This document shows positions 57,111 through 64,000 of a stretch of 64,000 bases of DNA, piece by piece. Origin of the DNA: Patiria pectinifera (lineage: Eukaryota; Echinodermata; Asteroidea; Valvatida; Asterinidae). The DNA lies in contig CM057135.1 in assembly GCA_029964075.1 (NCBI GenBank), forward strand, positions 19,370,863 to 19,434,862, given 5' to 3'. How positions within the stretch are numbered: the stretch's first letter is position 1; each line of letters opens with the position of its first letter. Below the pieces are notes generated by a model. The model had not been told where the DNA came from, ran no database searches, and saw nothing but the letters and a program-made list of their open reading frames with translations. The position numbers were made by a program, and so were the translations under genes.

Positions 57111-57759
57111 GCATACGTACCGTAGACGTCACGGTTTGGCCAAAGACATGACCAACAATAAGTGCAAATTTTGTAGTAGATCGGTTTATATTTAACCTTA
57201 TTGCACAAAGCTCGTATGCGTTATGTGCTGAGTGTGAAAGGACTTTGTCACCGGTTTGGCCGGTGTTTGCCGAGACTAATAAAATGACCGAGTGCTTTAA
57301 CAGTCAATGGATGGCCGCAACTTAATTTGTCGGTTGGTAGTTAAATTTAAGATAATAATTACCGCATGCCCAAAAAGAGTTTTACAAAAACTATAATGTC
57401 TTAAGCTTCGTTGCCTATATACCACCAATGTACTAGGACATGCGTTTGATATAATGTATCAATTCAGCTGGCACTCTTCCAACATTACATCCTAGAGCTA
57501 GAGATGCACGACATTGGTGTACTTTTGTAAAATAATTGGTGTCCAAGTTGACCAACTTTGGGCTTACCTGTTCACGCGCGCGCGAATAGGCATAATTTAC
57601 ATAAAATTATTACATGGAGCGCGCGCGTACAGCACCATAATCATAAATCAATTTAGTACGAGTACGAGTGCATGCTGCGCTAGTGACGTGCATGCCCACC
57701 CAGTGCCCAGCCCGGACAAGCGGACGGAAAAGAGTAAGTATTGTCGCACGCTGTGCATA
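57111..57759. other. Spacer, possible 5' region of the plus-strand SAM gene
   Basis: No gene is supported. An AAAAGAGTAAGT donor-like site at about 57,732 follows G/C-richer sequence with GCGCGCG stretches (57,575-57,630) and could mark the end of a 5' untranslated exon. Confidence 0.3.
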
Positions 57760-58053
57760 ATGTCGACAGCCCCGGAATATCAGCTAGGTCTTATTTTTTG
57801 TTCATCATCAGTAGTTCATGAATACATTTATAGATCAGCCTGTCGATTTCGCCTACAACTTATATTTCATAAATTTGGGGGCGTTTGGTTCATCTTTTCG
57901 TTCGACCTACGGCATCATCAAATAATCCATTTCTGTTTGAAACATACCGTCCACAACCTCGGATTTGTGTGCGATTTCTTTCCACCGCTGTATGACCCTG
58001 AATCTGATGAATATGAAAGCAGTAGTACTGATGATGATGACTGGGATGAATGA
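57760..58053 (+). CDS. Small ORF with acidic C-terminus, unknown
   Basis: 97 codons from an ATG at 57,760: MSTAPEYQLGLIFCSS at the start, a Phe/His-rich middle and an acidic end, SDEYESSSTDDDDWDE. The acidic tail is more protein-like than chance, and an AAAAGAGTAAGT donor lies just upstream. I do not recognise a family. It may be part of the SAM gene on the same strand or a chance frame. Confidence 0.25.
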   Translation: MSTAPEYQLGLIFCSSSVVHEYIYRSACRFRLQLIFHKFGGVWFIFSFDLRHHQIIHFCLKHTVHNLGFVCDFFPPLYDPESDEYESSSTDDDDWDE

Positions 58054-59180
58054 ACTTTATTGAGACAGGTTAGTTGAGTTTGATGATAAAATATTAGGCC
58101 TATAGCACAGAATAATAAATTTAACTAGAGACTTTGTCGTGACTTTTGCTATATGGCTATACTGGTTGGAATCATCCATAATTTTGTTTGCCAAGTTTTG
58201 GCTGTTTTTTTTTGCATATAACAATACATTATCATTCATTGATAACATTAGCCTGTGTGTATGTAGTGTTAGTGATTTTGTTAAACACATTTTGTAAGTA
58301 GTAACGTACGTACCCTGCTGGGGGTGCATGTAGGTGCACGCGCGCGCTCACGTACACGTACACAGGCAGGGCGCTCGTGAAAGTTTAACTGGGTCGATGG
58401 TCGCAACCATTATGTACGGGGGTGGTTTGCGCAGTTACCTTAATAAAACAGAGTGGCAGGTTTTGCCATAACCGAATAATTGTTTATTTCTTATTACCTA
58501 AACCGTCAGTTCGACCTAGTGTACAGGGACTATTACATGTAAAAATGTTAATAGCATAGGGAATGAACAACCCCTCCATCGTCAAATAACCTGTGTTGTA
58601 GGTATTTACCCACTGTATAATAATGGTATAACTGCCTACTTGACTATTACACTGACCTTTTTTCACACAGAAACTTGAAAATGAAGGCCGGTAACAAGTT
58701 CGATTATAGAGCTCTATGGTTCGATCGATCTCGAATGGGGCGGAGAGGCTCTTGTAACTTTAGTCAAGGCGCGCGCGGAACTGCACCGACTTTACTTCTC
58801 TTAAAAACATGAGAAAAATTTACAATTAGGAAAAACAGAAATGAATTCGAAACTATACCATATATGCAATGGAATTTGAATTATTTTTTTGGGGGGCGGG
58901 GGGGGGGGGATCACTAGGCGCCCAGTCTGTTCATCATATTTGTCCATTGCGATCCCAAAGTGTACATCAACACAATATGCTCTGCCATCTCTGTTGTAAA
59001 GTCTGCATATTTCTATAGCCCTGCAAACAGGGCTGTAAAAATATGTCTTTTAAAATATGTCTAGTTTAAAGACAGATTTCAAAAGTGAGCCAATAATACA
59101 GACCTGTGTATTGGGATATCTGTATATCATTCCCACCTCCATGTTGTAGCTTACATTGTAGGCCCTATTTTTTTTTACAG
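58054..59180. other. Spacer or intron before the SAM exons
   Basis: Nothing supported. A G-run at 58,892-58,909 and GTACACGTACAC simple sequence near 58,350 are seen. Confidence 0.35.
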
Positions 59181-61368
59181 GCACGCTGCCGCAGGTACAT
59201 CATGTTCGAGGTTGAAGGTGGCCTATTTGAAGATGACGTCGACGACAAGACCAGTGCCGGACACACAGACTTCTTGTACAAGTGGGGTGTACCAGAACTT
59301 CACGATATTTTCAGAGGTGAGAATCATGCACGCCATACATAGACGTCACTAAAACAATTTTTCCCTTGAGTGACTTAACAATAACAGCCTTAAAATGGAT
59401 AAAATTTCCTAACATGCCTATAAATTTAGGGAAATTAATTAAACGACTTTCAATATCACCTGTGCGTGGAAAGGTTACGTTACGTTGCTAGAGAGGAGTA
59501 GAACAATTAAATTAAGAATCAAAAGTATATTATTGCGTTATAATAAATCACCCAATCTCTTCCTACACCTGCTTTTTTCCCCTCCATGTTATTAGCAACA
59601 AAATTTTGAATTCTGTACCTAGAGGACGAGTGTAGTTTAATATCCTGTAAATTCTGTAAATTTGGGCACTATCGAACAGGCATACCGCATGGCATCAAGA
59701 ACATTCATGAGCATGTAATCTGCTAAATTCAGGTGAAAGGGCGCTCTTCTCTGAGAGTGGAGGGCGCCCTTTGATGTGAAGCTGATATACTGCTCATGAA
59801 TTTTCGTATGACACCATGCGCGTAATTGATTGTGCCGAATTCTGTCAAAAATTTACAGAATTTACACAACTACACCTCTGAAGGTACTAGTCCGAGTAAC
59901 TTGAACCCAACTTATCGCCTTTTTTAACATTTGGACATGGTCTGGCGATAGTCAGACCATGTCCAAATGTTAAAAAAGGCGATAAGTTGGGTCCAAGTTA
60001 CTCGGACTATGAAGGTACGGAATTCAACATTTTGTTGCTAGTAAGCAGATGTAGAAAGGGATCGGGTGATTATAGTAACAGATTAATAAAATACTTTAGA
60101 TTGTAATTTGATTTTCTGCTCCTTAAGCTTGATTGAGTAACTCCATCTGACATGCTAATATTCATTTGCATGTAACGCTGGAGACATAACCTGTTCGTTA
60201 GAATGTGGTAGCAAGAGACCCTAAAAAAAAAGTGAAAATTTTTGACAATTTCGGCGGCTTGTCCATAAAAAACGTCCAGTTTCCATGGCTGTCGTCCATC
60301 TTGTTATGCAAATGAATGCATCACGAGAATGACGAGATGATTATCGGGAGAAACATTTGCACAATGTATGTGGGTACCACACCACTTTCAAGCGCGGCTA
60401 GTGGGTTCAATTTTCGTCTGGTGCGTTGTCGTGAAAAGCAGTCGTGGAAAGCAAGACAACGCACCAGACGAAAATTGAACCCACTAGCGCACTTGAAAGT
60501 AGTGTGGTACCCACATACACCGCGCAAATGTTTTCCAGATAATCATCACGTGATGCATTCATTTGCATAACAAGATGGGCGACAGCCGTTGGAACTGGAC
60601 GTTTTTTATGGACAAGCCGCCGAAATCGTCAACAATTTAAACCCCAATTTTCACTTTTTTTTCTTTTGGTTCTGTTTCAAGTCGATCATTAGCTTTGTGA
60701 ATGACTGCTGAATAGTGTGAGGTATGTCCATGGAATCTGGGGTGGGATAAAAGAGGTGAAAATGGACAATTTTTGAGAGGCCATTTTATTACTAAGATCT
60801 TTCCATGCTTGCTACCACATTCTAACGAACAGGCTATGTCTCCAGTGTTACATGTGAACGAATATGAGCATGTCAGCTGGAGTTACTCAAGCTACTCCCT
60901 TATGCGCTTATCAAATGTCCCCCCCCCCCGGCTGCCCCACCCAAGACGTGGGGATTGTCACTTTTTAAGTGACAAAATCCCAACCCTTTGGGAAAAAGTT
61001 TAGAGACAATCCCCGACATACATACGGGGAGGGGGAGGAGGGAAAACATTTGATAGGCGCATTAGTAATGCCAATGGCCTGAATGGCAACCAAGTTCCAC
61101 GCAAATTTGGACAAGCTGACCAAAAATCTTTGCAAAAACATCTACATCTTTTAGTGTACAATTTTCGGGTATAATCTACGACAATGTGTACAAATAAATC
61201 ACTTTGAAGGGACTGCATGTTAGTTACATGTTGGTGTTGTTCTTTTATTTGCTTTCAGAACATGACGTTGACTTGGATGCATTGGAACTACTTGATGAGT
61301 CGTCAATTGCTGAACTCATCCCTAAAATTGGGCTAAGAGTAAAGTTTCTGAAAGGATGGAGAGCGGAA
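59181..61368 (+). CDS. SAM-domain gene, two exons seen
   Basis: Exon 59,181-59,316 (acceptor TTTTTTTACAG, donor GTGAGA) and exon 61,259-61,368 (acceptor GCTTTCAG, donor GTAAGT) join in phase. The product reads FLYKWGVPELHDIFR, then EHDVDLDALELLDESSIAEL, then IPKIGLRVKFLKGWRAE: a canonical SAM domain with conserved Trp, the (D)xDxxxLLxL turn and the IGLRxKxLK final helix. The first exon begins inside an upstream reading frame (ARCRRYIMFEVEGGLFEDDV), so an earlier exon is expected. Downstream coding exons are not seen; transposase copy C starts 34 bp after the donor. The intron is a nest of palindromes. Confidence 0.65.
59540..60060. repeat. Nested inverted repeats in the SAM-gene intron
   Basis: The outer arms, about 59,548-59,624 and 60,012-60,075 (TTAGCAACAAAATTTTGAAT against its inverse), enclose an inner hairpin at 59,640-59,875 (GTAAATTTGGG and AGGGCGCTC..GGGCGCCCT) and a separate near-perfect hairpin at 59,888-60,009. 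This is MITE-within-MITE structure. Confidence 0.8.
59888..60009. repeat. 56-bp stem hairpin with 10-bp loop
   Basis: TAGTCCGAGTAACTTG at the left end and CAAGTTACTCGGACTA at the right end; TTTTTTAACATTTGGACATG pairs with CATGTCCAAATGTTAAAAAA near the loop GGCGATAGTC. About one mismatch in 56 pairs. A recent small foldback insertion inside an older MITE is likely. Confidence 0.9.
60127..60895. mobile_element. Large foldback MITE, about 770 bp
   Basis: The left arm, 60,132-60,432, holds GAGTAACTCCATCTGACATG, CATAACCTGTTCGTTAGAAT, TTGTCCATAAAAAACGTCCA and AATTTTCGTCTGGTGCGTTG. All recur inverted in the right arm, 60,450-60,893. A block of about 150 bp (60,656-60,807) is extra in the right arm. 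The loop is only about 20 bp. No coding sequence. Confidence 0.85.
60904..61066. repeat. Inverted repeat with C- and G-runs
   Basis: TGCGCTTATCAAATGTCCCC on the left and AAACATTTGATAGGCGCATT on the right pair, with inner GGGGATTGTC against GACAATCCCC and the small hairpin TCACTTTTTAAGTGA. A third palindromic element immediately after the foldback. Confidence 0.75.
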
Positions 61369-61387
61369 GTAAGTTGATTGATACATC

Positions 61388-63932
61388 TTGGTACTGCGCA
61401 AAATGGGTTTTACCTGTTTCAAATGTTTGACTGTTGTGGAAGGAGTACAGCAACTATTTTATCATTTGAAGTATATCCATCATATCACATCTGGCTCAGC
61501 AACGAAAATCATCTGCTGCGAAAATGGTTGTTTTGAGAAATGTTCGTATTGTTCGTCTTACAAAAGACATCTTATCAAACGACACCCACTGTCAAATCCA
61601 CCAGCAGAAACAAGAGAGGAAGTTACAGAACATGTTCAAATGGACTTTGAAGATGAGGCTTGCGGATTGCCAAACAACATTGACAATTTTGAAAATAACA
61701 ATTACTGTTCCAATGATGAGACAGAGGATGAACTCAATGAAGACCCTCTAAATGTTCGGAATCACATAGAAAGTTTTGTAGCTAAATTGATGTCTTCCTT
61801 TGTACCAACATCATTTATTCAAACTGTTCTTGAAGAAGTTGAAGAGTTGGTCCTTGGGGTTTTGCATCATCTTGAAAGAGAAGTAAACACTTTGCAGACT
61901 CAGACAATTCTACCTGCTAGTTTTGATTCCATCGTAGATGAAATTAAAACACTTAAAGAATCTTTCGGTGGATTGAAAACTGCTCACCAGCGTACAGCAT
62001 ACCTGAAGGAAGAGGGGCATTTTGTATCACCTGAAGAGAAAGTAGTAGGGAAAACGTTCCATTCTGAAAAAGACGGACATTCTGGTCAAACCAAACAAGT
62101 AGAGAAGAAGGATACATTCCAGTACGTGCCTATTGAACAAACTCTCCGTGTTTTTTTGCAACATCCAGGAGTTTTGCGAGCCATAACTGTGGAAGACAGT
62201 AAATTCAAAGACCCAAACATCTTGCAAACATTTTGTGATGGTGTCTCATTCAGGAAAAATATGGCCATCACGTAGAAGGTGCTGCTACTAATGATCGATC
62301 TCCTTCTCCCATTACTCTTGTTTAATGATGACTACGAAACTGCAAACCCCTTAAGCTCACGCAAAGGCATACACAAACTAAGTGCATTTTATGTAAGTGT
62401 TCTGAGCCTACCCACAAAATGTCAAGCAATGCTAAGCAACATCAAGCTGGTTGCCTGTGCTGAGGCTCCTATTATAGCTAAGTATGGCATTGATACTGTA
62501 GTGGCTCAAAAAGTGGCGGATATAAACAAAGTTCAAGAAACGGGCATACAGATTTCTTGTGAAGGGAAAGCTGTGTTGGTGAGGCTTGTGGTTTTTCAGG
62601 TTATCGGAGACAATCTAGGTGTCCATGGGATGCTAGGTTATGTCCAAAGATTTAATGCAAATTATCCTTGTAGATTTTGTCGAGCTCACAAGGAAGTCAT
62701 CCATCAACAGGCGGTTGAAGATATTGATTTGTTACGGTCTGAAGAAAACTATAATGCGGATGTAGCAAAAGAGGATGCAAGTCTTGGAATTAAAAACAAA
62801 ACTGGAATTAAACGAGTTCCTATATTAAATGACATTGTTGGCTACCATGTGACACAAAACTTGGCCCCAGACGTGATGCACGATTTTTCAGAAGGTGTGC
62901 TGCCACTGGAAATAAAACTTACTCTCAAATCACTGATTGCAGAAGGATGTTTCAGCTCGAAGAGGTCCACAGTAGGATCAGTTCCTTTGGATATGGTTTT
63001 ACAGACAAGAAGAATAAACCTAGTGCAATAAGTCATTCCGCATTGATGAATCCAGGAGGTCAAAGTGGCCAGAAGGCAGCACAGATGATGTGTTTAGCAA
63101 CTTACCTACCTCTCATCATATGAGATCGAATTGATGAAGGGTCACATATTTGGGAAGTTTGTCTACTGCTCCTGGATATTTATAAACTTGTTATGTCACG
63201 TAGCATCAGCAAAAGAGCTACTCTCACCTTGAAGCATTTGATCCGTGATCATCATGAGCTATTTCTGGAGGTTTATGCAGATCGCAGGTTGACGCCGAAG
63301 CAGCACTTCATGCTTCATTATCCAAGGGCCATCAGGCAACTTGGCCCCTTGGTCCAATATTCCAGCATGAGATATGAAGCAAAACATAAACAATTCAAAA
63401 AGTGGGCTGTAGCATGCAATAATTTCCGAAACATAGCCAAGACTGTAGCTACAAGGCACCAACAGGCACAAAGTATCACTCACAATATGTTTGGTGACAT
63501 GCTGGATTATAAGGTGGACATCAAGTATCAGGTGTCAGTAAAGGTGTCATCTTTAGAAGAGACAAACTCCATTAGCACTGCTCTTGGCTGTTCTGAGGAC
63601 ACCACAGTGGCTGTGGCCAGTGTTGCAGAGTTTCAGAGTTACCAGATTAGGCCAAACTGTATGATATTAACAGACTGGGCAGAAGACGGCCAAAATTCAG
63701 TCCAGTTGAACAAATTCTCGTGTCTGCAAGTGGCATATTTTTGGTTTTACGGCCATGGCAAGTGATTACATTCAGAAGGCATTACCATGCTTTTCATGTT
63801 AAAGAGGTTATAGATGCAAAGGTCGCTGTGCTTCAACCGCATGTTCTCTTTGACATTCGCCCCCTTCATTTGACCCCGTCTCATGGGAGTAGTGGCTCAC
63901 TCTACATTGCTGTGCGATTTAATGTTCTCTAA
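61388..63932 (+). pseudogene. C2H2 zinc-finger / DDE-like transposase, copy C, near full length
   Basis: Likely start ATG 61,403 (MGFTCFKCLTVVEG). C2H2-like fingers come first (FTCFKC...HHI; CCENGCFEKCSYCSSYKRHL), then an acidic helical region, then IGDNLGVHGMLGYVQRFNAN with YPCRFCRAHK (first probable catalytic Asp), LAPDVMHDFSEGVLPLEIKL (second), GGQSGQKAAQMMCLATYLPL, LTPKQHFMLHYPRAIRQLGP and SMRYEAKHKQFKKW (probable Glu), and a C-terminal domain ending at TAA 63,930. Breaks: frame changes at 62,255-62,259 (A5), about 62,320, about 62,945 and about 63,715, and a TGA at 63,122. It keeps GDNLG, unlike copy A. Assignment of the acidic triad is inferred from conservation between the three copies. 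Confidence 0.7.
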
Positions 63933-64000
63933 GGTAATCACATTTTGATATGTTAACAAAGTGAAAGATGGTTCTGTCTTACTAATTAATCCTCAATATC
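63933..64000. other. Window end after copy C
   Basis: TAAGGTAATC follows the stop; no terminal repeat of the transposon can be seen before the window ends. Confidence 0.5.

Overview
This is animal (metazoan) nuclear DNA. Short exons sit between GT-AG introns, there are no operons, and most of the window is transposon-derived. I think a marine invertebrate deuterostome such as an echinoderm, hemichordate or lancelet is most likely, judging by short motifs (repeated TACATGTACAT, TAGGCCTA) and by gene families I associate with such genomes. That guess is weak; no rRNA or mitochondrial gene is present to settle it.

Layout. 0.9-2 kb: A/T-rich tandem repeats. 2.6-7 kb (minus): a SAM-domain gene of the SAMD3-like type. 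7-8.3 kb: two MITEs. 9.8-16.2 kb (plus): an 11-exon gene with a DDE/RNase H-like core and a C-terminal Cys-rich domain, from a family I cannot name, broken by frameshifts. 17.6-18.9 kb: a minus-strand Helitron-like element dense in TGACGTCA motifs. 18.9-22.3 kb (minus): a decayed C2H2-finger/DDE-like transposase (copy A) interrupted by a hAT MITE that carries a GAGTCC satellite. 22.4-28.3 kb: a TTAA MITE, then a foldback with 650-bp arms into which a defective Gypsy LTR retrotransposon has inserted. 31.6-35.7 kb: a complete pogo/Tigger-like transposon with an intact 850-aa transposase. 37-41.4 kb: tandem arrays. 41.2-55 kb (minus): a second SAMD3-like gene with a CIDE-N-like N-terminus. Its 8.4-kb intron is filled by head-to-tail Helitron/HINE-like arrays of 171-bp monomers. 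55-56.2 kb (minus): transposase copy B. 57.7-61.4 kb (plus): SAM-domain exons around a nest of palindromic MITEs. 61.4-63.9 kb (plus): transposase copy C.

Two themes cross the window. First, the three copies of the C2H2/DDE-like family lie close to splice sites, and two of those sites belong to SAM/CIDE-type exons: copy C starts 34 bp after a SAM-exon donor and copy B stops 19 bp before a CIDE-N-exon acceptor. Second, many coding breaks fall in homopolymers (G8, A7, G7), so some apparent pseudogenisation may be assembly error. Only the pogo-like transposase is open along its full length.
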